Positions 8,789 through 16,682 are shown, counted from the stretch's first letter. The stretch is 64,000 nt of DNA from Microbacterium sp. Nx66 (GCF_904066215.1 NZ_LR880474.1:2108001-2172000), one strand, 5' to 3'. The notes: a model not told the origin generated them from the letters alone. Numbers and translations are program-made.

Positions 8789-9633
8789 CGGGTCTCCTTG
8801 AGGGTGTGGTGGTGCGTGTCGACGCCGAGCCCTTCGAGGAGCTCGGCGCGCAGGTCGGCGAGGCCGCGGTCGGCGCGGTCTCGGGGGCGGACGCCGGGGA
8901 CGTCGACCGTCCGCGCGACGGACGACTCGTCGTCTCCCGCGCCGACGGTGCGCAGCAGCAGCACGCGGTCGGCGAGGTAGAGGGCCTCCTCCACGTCGTG
9001 GGTCACGAGCAGCACCGTGGTGGGCTCGGCGGCGTGGATCTTGAGCAGCAGGTCGTGCATGCGCAGACGGGTGAGGGCGTCGAGCGCGCCGAACGGCTCG
9101 TCCAGCAGCAGCACCCCGGGGTTGCGGGCGAGAGCGCGGGCGAGCGAGGCGCGCTGGGCCATGCCGCCGGAGACTTCACGAGGGCGCTGGTCGGCGGCGT
9201 GCTCCAGTCCGACGAGCTGCAGCAGCTCACGCACACGTGTCCGTCCGGCGACCCGGCCGGTGCCGCGCGGCAGTCCCAGTTCGACATTCTGGGCGAGCGT
9301 GCGCCATGGAAGCAGCCGCGGCTCCTGGAACGCGACAGCGGTGCGCTCGTCCACGTCGGCGACGCCCGAACCGTCGAGCCGGATCGTGCCCGTGGTGGGA
9401 GCGTCGAGGCCGCCGATGAGGCGCAGCAACGTGGACTTCCCACACCCCGACGGGCCGACGACGGCGACGATCTCCCCGGCGGCGATGTCGAGGTCGATGC
9501 CGCGGAGCACCTCTCGCCGGCCCTGCGCGAGCGGGAACGAGCGCGCGATGCCGTCGAGGCGGACGGGCTGCGCGGAACCCGACCCCTTCGGGGCCTCGGC
9601 AGTGCGCGACGCAGCGGGCAGGAGGGCGGTCAT
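8785..9633 (-). CDS. ssuB: ABC transporter ATP-binding protein, sulfonate type
   Basis: ATPase of 282 residues powering the sulfonate importer. Walker A is GPSGCGKST, the signature is VSGGMAQRASLARAL, Walker B is VLLLDEPFGALD, and the H-loop is LLVTHDVEEAL. It is the first gene of a six-gene overlapping operon reaching to 3027. The ATG at 9633 is preceded by CACGAT at 9640-9645, six bases from the start, without a ribosome binding site, so a leaderless transcript is possible. Two short dyads at 9662-9697 lie just upstream and may be operator sites for a sulfur-responsive regulator. Confidence 0.9.
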   Translation of the reverse strand: MTALLPAASRTAEAPKGSGSAQPVRLDGIARSFPLAQGRREVLRGIDLDIAAGEIVAVVGPSGCGKSTLLRLIGGLDAPTTGTIRLDGSGVADVDERTAVAFQEPRLLPWRTLAQNVELGLPRGTGRVAGRTRVRELLQLVGLEHAADQRPREVSGGMAQRASLARALARNPGVLLLDEPFGALDALTRLRMHDLLLKIHAAEPTTVLLVTHDVEEALYLADRVLLLRTVGAGDDESSVARTVDVPGVRPRDRADRGLADLRAELLEGLGVDTHHHTLKETR

Positions 9634-9661
9634 GTCCCCATCGTGTCGGAGGCTCTGGATT

Positions 9662-9697
9662 GTTACGAATGCGGCCGTAACGTTGCGTCACGCAGCG
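9662..9697. promoter_or_regulatory. Two adjacent dyads upstream of the sulfonate operon
   Basis: GTTACG-N8-CGTAAC spans 9662-9681, and TGCGT-C-ACGCA follows within 9684-9694. Both lie 29-60 bases upstream of the ssuB ATG, where an operator is expected. Short dyads can occur by chance at high GC, and the regulator is unknown. Confidence 0.35.
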
Positions 9698-9718
9698 GTT
9701 TCCGGGGGTCCGGGCATG

Positions 9719-9767
9719 CGAAAAGGGCCGTCACACCCGCCGTGAAGCGGGGTGACGACCCTTTTCG
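9719..9767 (-). terminator. rpsA terminator
   Basis: An inverted repeat with arms CGAAAAGGGCCGTCAC and GTGACGACCCTTTTCG (one mismatch) lies ten bases beyond the rpsA stop. The A- and T-rich outer ends could act on both strands. Confidence 0.8.
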
Positions 9768-9776
9768 GAGTGTTAC

Positions 9777-11231
9777 TTAGGAGTTGCCGCCCGAGAGCTT
9801 CTCGCGCAGAGCCGCGAGAGCCTCGTCGTCGGCGAGCGTGCCGGCGCCGGCCGTCTCGCTCGAGAAGGACTGGCCGCCGAAGTCGTCGCCGGCCGCAGCC
9901 TCGGCCTCGGCCGCCTTCGCGACCTGAGCCTTGTGCGCCTCCCAGCGAGCCTGGGCCGCAGCGTACTCCTGCTCCCATGCCTCGCGCTGGGCGTCGAAGC
10001 CTTCCTTCCACGCACCGGTCTCGGCGTCGAAGCCCTCCGGGTACTTGTACTCGCCGTTCTCGTCGTACTCGGCGAGCATGCCGTACAGGGCCGGGTCGAA
10101 CTCGGTGCCGTTGGGGTCGACCGACTCGTTGGCCTGCTTCAGCGACAGCGAGATGCGACGACGCTCGAGGTCGATGTCGATGACCTTGACGAAGACCTCT
10201 TCGCCGACGGAAACGACCTGCTCGGCCAGCTCGACGTGCTTGCTGGAGAGCTCGGAGATGTGGACGAGGCCCTCGATGCCGTCTGCGACGCGGACGAACG
10301 CACCGAACGGAACGAGCTTGGTGACCTTACCCGGCGTGACCTGACCGATCGCGTGGGTGCGGGCGAAGACCTGCCACGGGTCCTCCTGCGTCGCCTTCAG
10401 CGACAGGGAGACGCGCTCGCGGTCGAGGTCGACCTCGAGGATCTCGACGGTGACCTCCTGGCCCACCTCGACGACCTCGGAGGCGTGCTCGATGTGCTTC
10501 CAGGACAGCTCGGAGACGTGCACGAGGCCGTCCACGCCGCCCAGGTCGACGAACGCACCGAAGTTGACGATCGACGACACGACACCCTTGCGGACCTGAC
10601 CCTTGTGCAGGTTGTTCAGGAACGTGGTGCGCGACTCCGACTGCGTCTGCTCGAGGAGCGCACGGCGGCTGAGGACGACGTTGTTGCGGTTCTTGTCGAG
10701 CTCGAGGATCTTCGCCTCGATCTCCTGGCCGAGGTACGGCGTGAGGTCGCGGACGCGGCGCAGCTCGATGAGCGAGGCCGGGAGGAAGCCACGGAGGCCG
10801 ATGTCGACGATGAGTCCACCCTTGACGACCTCGATGACCGTACCGGTGACGACGCCGTCGTTCTCCTTGATCTTCTCGACGTCTCCCCAGGCGCGCTCGT
10901 ACTGCGCACGCTTCTTGGAGAGGATCAGGCGGCCTTCCTTGTCCTCCTTCTGGAGGACGAGGGCCTCGACCTCGTCGCCGACCTTGACGACCTCGTTGGG
11001 GTCGACGTCGTGCTTGATCGAGAGCTCGCGCGAGGGGATGACACCCTCGGTCTTGTAGCCGACATCGAGCAGGACCTCATCGCGGTCGATCTTGACGATC
11101 GTGCCTTCGATGATGTCGCCGTCGTTGAAGAACTTCAGGGTCTTCTCGACCGCGGCCAGGAAGTCCTCAGCAGATCCGATGTCGTTGATGGCGACCTGCT
11201 TGGTGGCCGGGGCGGTCGTTGCGGTAGTCAT
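9777..11231 (-). CDS. rpsA: 30S ribosomal protein S1
   Basis: RNA-binding ribosomal protein that helps load mRNA onto the 30S subunit. The 484-residue product has four S1 beta-barrel repeats (roughly residues 35-105, 125-185, 205-275 and 290-360), each with the G-x-V...FGAFV or equivalent pattern, then an acidic, low-complexity tail of about 110 residues. Four repeats are normal for Actinobacteria (six in E. coli). The ATG at 11231 gives MTTATTAPATKQVAIND, and the upstream open frame to 11285 is leader. AAGGA lies 11 bases before the ATG, rather far. A -10 TAGCCT at 11367-11372 implies a leader of about 130 nt containing the hairpin at 11265-11305. Confidence 0.95.
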   Translation of the reverse strand: MTTATTAPATKQVAINDIGSAEDFLAAVEKTLKFFNDGDIIEGTIVKIDRDEVLLDVGYKTEGVIPSRELSIKHDVDPNEVVKVGDEVEALVLQKEDKEGRLILSKKRAQYERAWGDVEKIKENDGVVTGTVIEVVKGGLIVDIGLRGFLPASLIELRRVRDLTPYLGQEIEAKILELDKNRNNVVLSRRALLEQTQSESRTTFLNNLHKGQVRKGVVSSIVNFGAFVDLGGVDGLVHVSELSWKHIEHASEVVEVGQEVTVEILEVDLDRERVSLSLKATQEDPWQVFARTHAIGQVTPGKVTKLVPFGAFVRVADGIEGLVHISELSSKHVELAEQVVSVGEEVFVKVIDIDLERRRISLSLKQANESVDPNGTEFDPALYGMLAEYDENGEYKYPEGFDAETGAWKEGFDAQREAWEQEYAAAQARWEAHKAQVAKAAEAEAAAGDDFGGQSFSSETAGAGTLADDEALAALREKLSGGNS

Positions 11232-11264
11232 GTAGTGGGTTGTCCTTGTGAATGGATACTCGGG

Positions 11265-11305
11265 CTGCGGAGCAAGACCGCGCACGGTCGGGATGTGCTT
11301 CGCAG
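11265..11305 (-). promoter_or_regulatory. Stem-loop in the rpsA leader RNA
   Basis: On the minus strand the outer arms CTGCGAAGCA and TGCTCCGCAG pair with one A-C mismatch and enclose an inner hairpin GACCG-TGCG-CGGTC. It lies 34-74 nt before the rpsA ATG. Ribosomal protein genes often use such leader structures for autoregulation. That role is inference. Confidence 0.4.
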
Positions 11306-11366
11306 CAGGTGGATTGTGGTGTGTTCGTCACCTGGGCATGCGTGTACACGCCACGAGTGACAGTTC

Positions 11367-11372
11367 AGGCTA
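11367..11372 (-). promoter_or_regulatory. -10 hexamer of rpsA
   Basis: TAGCCT on the minus strand matches TANNNT and predicts a transcript start near 11360, giving an untranslated leader of roughly 130 nt. No convincing -35 was seen. Confidence 0.35.
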
Positions 11373-11466
11373 CCAGAAGTTGCCGCCCTCTGAAGGAGCC
11401 GATTCCTCGCAGCCGCTCTGTGGATAACGTCGGCAGCGAGCTCGGCATTCCGCATACGGTGGCCCG

Positions 11467-12003
11467 GTGATCTCGCCCACCGCTTTCCGCCTGCTCGCCA
11501 CGCTGGCAGTCGGCGTCTCGATGCTCTCCGGGTGTACCCCCACTGCGGAGCCCACGCCGACTCCCTCCCCCGCGTTCTCGTCCGAAGAAGAGGCCTTCGC
11601 CGCCGCCGAGGCCACCTTCTCCGACTACATCGACGCCCTCAATCGCGTCGATTTCTCTGACCCAGCAACCTTCGAGGGCGTCTTCAGCCATCTATCGGGG
11701 CAGGCGGCCGAATCCACGAGGCGCGCATTCAGCCAGTTTCATGCCGAAGGAGTCCGCACCTCAGGCGCGACGCGGTTCACATGGGTGAGCGGACTGTCCG
11801 CCGACGCCGACTCGGGCGAGGTCCAGGCTCGGGTTTGCATAGACGTGGGTGAAGTGGAAGTCGTCGACTCCGACGGTGCTTCGATCGTCGCTCCAGATAG
11901 ACCATCTCTGCAACCCACAGTGGTTACCTTTGCAGCTACCGCCAACGCCGCCTCGACGATCTCCGACCTCCAGAACTCCGAGGGGTTTACGTGCGCCTCT
12001 TAG
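11467..12003 (+). CDS. Putative lipoprotein of unknown function
   Basis: A 178-residue lipoprotein: hydrophobic signal, then the lipobox SMLSGC with the modified cysteine near residue 22, and a Pro/Thr-rich linker (TPTAEPTPTPSPA). The mature domain (from about residue 45) has FAAAEATFSDYIDALN and later FTWVSGL. I do not recognise the family with certainty. It resembles small actinobacterial lipoproteins with an NTF2-like layout. Start is GTG at 11467, with TACGGT at 11455-11460 exactly six bases before it, so probably leaderless. The reading frame is visibly less GC-rich than its neighbours. It overlaps the next secreted gene by 13 bases. Confidence 0.6.
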   Translation: MISPTAFRLLATLAVGVSMLSGCTPTAEPTPTPSPAFSSEEEAFAAAEATFSDYIDALNRVDFSDPATFEGVFSHLSGQAAESTRRAFSQFHAEGVRTSGATRFTWVSGLSADADSGEVQARVCIDVGEVEVVDSDGASIVAPDRPSLQPTVVTFAATANAASTISDLQNSEGFTCAS

Positions 12004-12761
12004 CCGCGGTCGTCGCGATCGCACTTTCAATGCCCGGCTTCATTGCTCCATTAAGCAGTGGCTGCAACGCGGCGGTGTCCTTCGTCACCGGGTGCTCCAC
12101 CACCGGAAACCGTCTGACGATTGTCGCGGCCGAGAAGCGCTCAACGCCGAACGCCCCAAGTCACGAGCCTCCCAGATCCCCTGCGGTCCCCGAGGCGGAA
12201 AGCAAGGCGTGCCGGACCGACACGGTGCTGAGCCGGTCGTGCGGGATGTACGCGGTGCGGGTGACGGAGGAATCCGGGAGGCCGCTCACGATCGAGGATG
12301 TCGCGCAGTTCGCACCCGCCCCCGTGACCACGACGGCCGAGCCGGGCAACGTGGGCGTCGTGGGGATGCCGACCAACTTCGTGGCGACCGTCGCCGCACA
12401 CACGGCGACCGGCACACTCCTCGACCGGCCCGTGACGGTGCGTTTCACGCCCGTTCGCGTCGTCTTCGACCACGGCGACGGCACGACGGCGGTGACGCCC
12501 GACGGCGGTCGCACCTGGTCGACGCTCGGGCAGGCGCCGTTCACGCCGACCGAGACGAGCCATACCTATACGCGACGGGGCACCTATTCGACGAGGACGA
12601 CGGTCGCGTACACGGCGCAGGTCGACGTCGGCGGCGGCTGGTTCGCGGTTCCCGGTGAGCTGTCGATAGAGGGAGCGTCCCAGGACATCCGCATCTACGA
12701 GGCGACCACCGCGCTCGTGGCGCGGACGTGCGAGGAACGACCCGCGGCGGTCGGCTGCTGA
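11991..12761 (+). CDS. Putative secreted cysteine-containing protein with PKD-like segment
   Basis: A 256-residue exported protein with an N-terminal hydrophobic segment (LLAAVVAIALSMPGFIAPL). It has six cysteines after the signal in three pairs (SSGC/VTGC, SKAC/SRSC, RTC/VGC), suggesting disulfides. Residues around 160-200 contain VVFDHGDGT and SHTYTRRGTY, which resemble the D-x-G-D-G and H-x-Y-x-x-x-G-x-Y landmarks of PKD domains. Its GTG start lies inside the end of the preceding lipoprotein gene (13-base overlap), so the two are probably co-translated. The first third of the gene is less GC-rich than the remainder. Function unknown. Confidence 0.6.
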   Translation: MRLLAAVVAIALSMPGFIAPLSSGCNAAVSFVTGCSTTGNRLTIVAAEKRSTPNAPSHEPPRSPAVPEAESKACRTDTVLSRSCGMYAVRVTEESGRPLTIEDVAQFAPAPVTTTAEPGNVGVVGMPTNFVATVAAHTATGTLLDRPVTVRFTPVRVVFDHGDGTTAVTPDGGRTWSTLGQAPFTPTETSHTYTRRGTYSTRTTVAYTAQVDVGGGWFAVPGELSIEGASQDIRIYEATTALVARTCEERPAAVGC

Positions 12762-12781
12762 GCGCCCGATGGGACACGCTC

Positions 12782-12787
12782 TACCCT
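12782..12787 (+). promoter_or_regulatory. -10 hexamer for a leaderless exonuclease transcript
   Basis: TACCCT ends seven bases before the ATG at 12794, and no ribosome binding site is present. The spacing is seen and leaderless initiation is inferred. Confidence 0.5.
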
Positions 12788-12793
12788 GAATCC

Positions 12794-13744
12794 ATGACCC
12801 GCGCCGAACGCCTCATGCTGCTCGACACCGCCAGCCTCTACTTCCGCGCGTTCTACGGGGTGCCCGACAAGGTCACAGCCCCGGACGGGTCCCCGATCAA
12901 CGCCGCACGCGGCCTGCTGGACATGATCGCCAAGCTGGTGACGACCTACCAGCCGACCCACGTCGTGGCGTGCTGGGATGACGACTGGCGTCCGCAGTGG
13001 AGGGTCGACCTCATCCCCAGCTACAAGACGCACCGCGTGGTCGAGGTCGTCACCGGTGCGCCGGACGTCGAGGAGGTCCCCGACCCGCTGGAGGCGCAGA
13101 TCCCCTTGATCCGGGAGACGCTCGCCGCCATCGGCATCCCCATCGTCGGCGTCGCCGAGCATGAGGCGGACGATGTGATCGGCACCCTCGCGACGAACGC
13201 GACGATGCCTGTCGACATCGTGACCGGCGATCGCGACCTCTTCCAGCTCGTCGACGATGCCCGGGACGTCCGGGTGATCTACACGGCCCGCGGCATGAGC
13301 AATCTCGAACTCGTCACGGACGCGACGGTCGTCACGAAGTACGGTGTCCTGCCGACGCAGTACGCGGACTTCGCGACGATGCGCGGGGACGCGTCGGATG
13401 GGCTGCCCGGTGTCGCCGGCATCGGCGAGAAGACGGCCGCCACGCTCCTGCAGAAGCACGGCGATCTGCTCGGTATCCGCGAGGCCGCGGACGCGGGTGA
13501 GGGCATGAGCGCGGGCATCCGCGCGAAGATCCTCGACGCGCAGGCCTACCTGGACGTCGCTCCGACCGTCGTCGCCGTCGCCACGTCGCTCCCGATCACC
13601 GCCCCGGGTGTCGCCCTGCATGCCCTCACGCCGGACGAGGCCGAGGCGGCCACGGCCCTCGCCGAGCGCTGGAACCTCGGCAGCTCCATGACCCGCGCCG
13701 TCACCGCGGTCACCGAGGCGGCGAAGGCGGTCGCGGACGCCTGA
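12794..13744 (+). CDS. Stand-alone 5'-3' exonuclease (FEN-like)
   Basis: A 316-residue flap endonuclease/5'-3' exonuclease, equal to the N-terminal domain of DNA polymerase I without polymerase parts. LLDTASLYFRAFYG, EADDVIGTL and DIVTGDRDLFQLV carry the metal-binding acidic residues, and GLPGVAGIGEKTAATLL is the helix-three-turn-helix that binds DNA. It would remove RNA primers or flaps. Actinobacteria commonly encode such a paralogue in addition to polA. The ATG at 12794 is chosen because it begins just before the first beta strand and has the leaderless -10 spacing. It converges with the PHP gene, leaving only 12 bases between stops. Confidence 0.9.
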   Translation: MTRAERLMLLDTASLYFRAFYGVPDKVTAPDGSPINAARGLLDMIAKLVTTYQPTHVVACWDDDWRPQWRVDLIPSYKTHRVVEVVTGAPDVEEVPDPLEAQIPLIRETLAAIGIPIVGVAEHEADDVIGTLATNATMPVDIVTGDRDLFQLVDDARDVRVIYTARGMSNLELVTDATVVTKYGVLPTQYADFATMRGDASDGLPGVAGIGEKTAATLLQKHGDLLGIREAADAGEGMSAGIRAKILDAQAYLDVAPTVVAVATSLPITAPGVALHALTPDEAEAATALAERWNLGSSMTRAVTAVTEAAKAVADA

Positions 13745-13756
13745 CGAGGGCGTCCC

Positions 13757-14743
13757 TCACTCCGCCCAGGCGAGCAGACGCGACAGGCCCCACGTGGTGA
13801 CGATGCGTGACGCCGGCACCCCGGCACGCTCCGCCCGCTCGGCACCGTGGTCCAGGAGCGACAACTGGCCGGGGGCGTGTGCGTCGGAATCGATGGAGAA
13901 CAGGCAACCGGCGTCGAGCGCGATCGCGATGAGCTCGTCCGGCGGATCCTGACGCTCGGGACGGGAGTTGATCTCCACGGCGACCCCGTTCTCCGCACAG
14001 GCCGCGAAGACGGCGGCGGCGTCGAAGGCCGAAGGCGGGCGCGTGCCACGGTCCCCCTGCACGAGACGACCCGTGCAATGCCCGAGGACGTTCACCCGCG
14101 GATGCGACACCGCGGCGATCATCCGCTTCGTCATCGCCCGGCCGTCCATGCGCAGCTTCGAGTGCACGGAGGCGACGACCACATCCAGCTCAGCGAGCAC
14201 GGCGTCGTCCTGATCGAGGGCGCCGTCTTCGAGGATGTCCACCTCGATGCCGGCGAGCAACGTGAATCCGTCCCCCGACTGCGCCCGCACCTGCGGGATC
14301 TGCTCACGCAGCCGTTCCACCGAGAGACCTCGGGCCACGCGGAGGCGCGGCGAATGATCCGTGATGGCCTGGTACTCGTGCCCCTGCGCGCGGGCTGCGG
14401 CGGCCATCACCTCGATGGAGGTCGTCCCGTCTGACCACTCGGTGTGAGCGTGCAGGTCTCCGCGCAGCTTTCCACGGAGCGCAGACACCCGCTCAGGCTC
14501 GACGTCCCCGCGCAGTTCGATCAGATACTCCGGCACGTCGCCGGCCTGAGCCTGCCGGATGACGGCGAAGGTCGACTCGCCGATGCCCTTGGCCGCCCGA
14601 AGACGCGTCGGGTCGTCCTGCACATCGGCAGGGAGGTCCTGGAATGTCGCGGCCGCCTGACGGAAGGCCTTGGCCCGGTAGCGCGACGCCCGCTCCCGCT
14701 CCAGCAGCGAGGCGATCTCGAGCAGCGCGTCGACCGGATCCAT
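13757..14743 (-). CDS. PHP-domain phosphoesterase with N-terminal helix-hairpin-helix region
   Basis: A 328-residue protein with an N-terminal helical module (LEIASLLERERASRYRAKAF, then AAKGIGESTFAVI) like the 8-kDa and HhH part of PolX polymerases. It is followed directly by a PHP domain starting RGDLHAHTEWSDG, with AITDHSPRLRVARG, VVASVHSKLR, HPRVNVLGHCTGR, EINSRPER and SIDSDAHAPG as metal ligands. The nucleotidyltransferase domain of a full PolX is missing, so this is a shortened PolX-like protein, probably a nuclease or phosphoesterase. The ATG at 14743 follows the trpD stop by two bases, so it is the second gene of a trpD operon. The precise substrate is unknown. Confidence 0.82.
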   Translation of the reverse strand: MDPVDALLEIASLLERERASRYRAKAFRQAAATFQDLPADVQDDPTRLRAAKGIGESTFAVIRQAQAGDVPEYLIELRGDVEPERVSALRGKLRGDLHAHTEWSDGTTSIEVMAAAARAQGHEYQAITDHSPRLRVARGLSVERLREQIPQVRAQSGDGFTLLAGIEVDILEDGALDQDDAVLAELDVVVASVHSKLRMDGRAMTKRMIAAVSHPRVNVLGHCTGRLVQGDRGTRPPSAFDAAAVFAACAENGVAVEINSRPERQDPPDELIAIALDAGCLFSIDSDAHAPGQLSLLDHGAERAERAGVPASRIVTTWGLSRLLAWAE

Positions 14744-14745
14744 GG

Positions 14746-15816
14746 TCACTCCTGAGGGGCCGCCAGCTCGCGGCTCACGCCGATCCACTGGTCGAGCTTG
14801 GCCAGTGCACTCCCGTCGTCCACGGCAGCGGATGCACGGGCGAGCCCGTCGCGGAGGCGCTCGAGGATCGGCCGCTGCACCTGGGTCGCGTCCTGGGAGA
14901 GCTCGAAGGCGACGATCCCGGCGGCGGCGTTCAGGAGCACGATGTCCCGGACGGGCCCCTGCTCCCCCGCGAGCGTCCGCCGGAGCACGTCCGCGTTGTG
15001 GGCGGGAGACCCGCCGATGAGGTCGGACAGGTCGGCGAGGGGGATGCCCAGGTCGCGCGGGTCGAGATCGTGTTCATGGATGTCCCCGCGGGTGACCTCC
15101 CAGATCCTGCTGTGCCCTGTGGTCGTCAGCTCGTCCAGGCCGTCGTCGCCGCGGAACACCAGCGCCGTGGCCCCCCGCGTGCGGAAGACGCCGGTGATCA
15201 GCGGCACCCGCTCCATCTGTGCCACGCCGACCGCGTTCGCCTCCGCGCGCGCCGGGTTGCACAGCGGACCGAGCATGTTGAACACGGTCGGCACGCCGAG
15301 CTGCGACCGGACGGCACCCGCATGCTTGAACCCGGGATGGAAGGCCCCGGCCCAGGCGAAGGTGATGCCTGTCCGGTCGAGGATCGAGGCGACGGCCGCC
15401 GGGTCGAGCGAGAGCTCGAGGCCGAGCGCACCGAGGACGTCGGAGGAGCCGGACGCGGAACTCGCCGCCCGATTCCCGTGCTTGACCACCGGGATGCCTG
15501 TCGCGCCGATGATCACGGCCGCCGTCGTCGAGACGTTCACCGTACCCACGCGGTCCCCACCCGTGCCGACGATGTCCAGCACATTCGGGGAGACCGGAAG
15601 CGGCACGGCCGCTTCGAGGATGGCGTCACGGAAGCCGACGATCTCATCGATCGTCTCGCCCTTCGCGCGCAGCGCCACGAGGAACCCCGCAAGCTGCGCC
15701 TCGGAGACCCCACCCTGCATGATCTGCCGCATGGCCCAGGTGGACTCCCAGACGCTGAGGTCGCGACGCTCCAGGAGAGAGGTGAGCACGTCGGACCAGG
15801 TCAGGGAATCAGCCAT
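14746..15816 (-). CDS. trpD: Anthranilate phosphoribosyltransferase
   Basis: TrpD transfers phosphoribosyl from PRPP to anthranilate in tryptophan synthesis. The 356-residue product contains DIVGTGGDRVGTVNVST (PRPP-binding GTGGD), VKHGNRAASS and FHPGFKHAGAVRSQLG, all family hallmarks. It is not beside other trp genes here: the PHP gene follows after two bases and ctaE is divergent. The ATG at 15816 has TAGGAT at 15824-15829 with seven bases of spacing and no ribosome binding site, again a leaderless arrangement. The upstream open frame to 15906 is not conserved-looking. Confidence 0.93.
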   Translation of the reverse strand: MADSLTWSDVLTSLLERRDLSVWESTWAMRQIMQGGVSEAQLAGFLVALRAKGETIDEIVGFRDAILEAAVPLPVSPNVLDIVGTGGDRVGTVNVSTTAAVIIGATGIPVVKHGNRAASSASGSSDVLGALGLELSLDPAAVASILDRTGITFAWAGAFHPGFKHAGAVRSQLGVPTVFNMLGPLCNPARAEANAVGVAQMERVPLITGVFRTRGATALVFRGDDGLDELTTTGHSRIWEVTRGDIHEHDLDPRDLGIPLADLSDLIGGSPAHNADVLRRTLAGEQGPVRDIVLLNAAAGIVAFELSQDATQVQRPILERLRDGLARASAAVDDGSALAKLDQWIGVSRELAAPQE

Positions 15817-15925
15817 GTGTGCGATCCTATCGGCGCGGAGAAAACGTGCAGTGCGATCCGAGCGGGCGCGCAGACACCGAACGTGCGGCGTTTCCCGCGT
15901 ATTCACCGGGTATTCGCAGTGTTTT

Positions 15926-15941
15926 CTTAGGGTCCCCTAAG
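15926..15941. promoter_or_regulatory. 16-bp palindrome, DtxR/IdeR-like, upstream of ctaE
   Basis: CTTAGGG-TC-CCCTAAG has perfect 7-bp arms. It contains TTAGG-N4-CCTAA, as in the left part of DtxR/IdeR iron boxes. It lies 68 bases before the ctaE start, in the gap shared with trpD. An iron-responsive role for the heme- and iron-rich respiratory operon is inference. Confidence 0.4.
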
Positions 15942-15996
15942 TCACCGACGGGCGAATCGAGGGCCGGGGGTGCAAGAATCACGCTCGCGGATCGGC

Positions 15997-16002
15997 CATA
16001 AT
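15997..16002 (+). promoter_or_regulatory. -10 hexamer of the ctaE-qcrCAB operon
   Basis: CATAAT (five of six bases of TATAAT) ends seven bases before the GTG at 16009. GGAGG at 16003-16007 is too close to the GTG to act as a ribosome binding site, so a leaderless start fits best. Confidence 0.5.
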
Positions 16003-16008
16003 GGAGGG

Positions 16009-16662
16009 GTGACGACCTCAGCGACGTATGCCCCGGCGGCGAGAACCATCAAGCGGCCCAACCCGGTAGCTGTCGGCACCATTGTGTGGCTCGGCAGCGA
16101 GGTGATGTTCTTCGCGGGACTCTTCGCGATCTACTTCACCCTCCGCAGCACCTCACCCGAGCTGTGGGCCGACCGTACCGAGCTCCTGAACGTCCCCTTC
16201 GCGGCAGTGAACACGGCGATCCTCGTGCTCTCCTCGTTCACCTGCCAGATGGGTGTGTTCGCGGCGGAGGACCTGCAGCCGTACAAGATCGGCAAGGGAC
16301 AGAAGAACGGCGCCGGCCGCCGTCGCCTGTTCGGCTGGGGCATGGTCGAGTGGTTCTTCCTCACCTTCGCCCTGGGCGCGATCTTCGTCTCCGGCCAGGT
16401 CTGGGAGTACGCACAGCTGGTCGCGGAGGGCATGCCCATCCAGGCTGACGCCTACGCCTCGGCCTTCTACCTGACCACCGGCTTCCACGCCCTCCACGTC
16501 ACCGGCGGACTCGTCGCGTTCCTCCTGGTGATCGGCCGCGCGTACGCCGTCAAGAACTTCCGGCACAAGGAGGCGACCTCCTCGATCGTGGTGTCCTACT
16601 ACTGGCACTTCGTCGACGTCGTCTGGATCGTGCTGTTCTTCGTTATCTACTTCCTGAAATAA
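16009..16662 (+). CDS. ctaE: Cytochrome c oxidase subunit III
   Basis: Membrane subunit (217 residues) of the aa3-type oxidase, heading the ctaE-qcrC-qcrA-qcrB operon typical of Actinobacteria, where bc1 and aa3 form a supercomplex. It has five hydrophobic helices with conserved segments [29 protein letters not shown] and [15 protein letters not shown]. The start is GTG at 16009 (MTTSATYAP), matching homologues and the leaderless -10 spacing. An upstream in-frame GTG at 15970 would add 13 non-conserved residues. The other oxidase subunits ctaC, ctaD and ctaF are on the opposite strand at 21859-24930. Confidence 0.95.
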   Translation: MTTSATYAPAARTIKRPNPVAVGTIVWLGSEVMFFAGLFAIYFTLRSTSPELWADRTELLNVPFAAVNTAILVLSSFTCQMGVFAAEDLQPYKIGKGQKNGAGRRRLFGWGMVEWFFLTFALGAIFVSGQVWEYAQLVAEGMPIQADAYASAFYLTTGFHALHVTGGLVAFLLVIGRAYAVKNFRHKEATSSIVVSYYWHFVDVVWIVLFFVIYFLK

Positions 16663-16682
16663 GAGCGGAGCTGATCCCCGAG

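Noticed and set aside
9634..9776. SAM or other riboswitch before the sulfonate-metY operon
   Set aside because: The gap is short, the first gene appears to start without a leader, and the only strong hairpin is the rpsA terminator.
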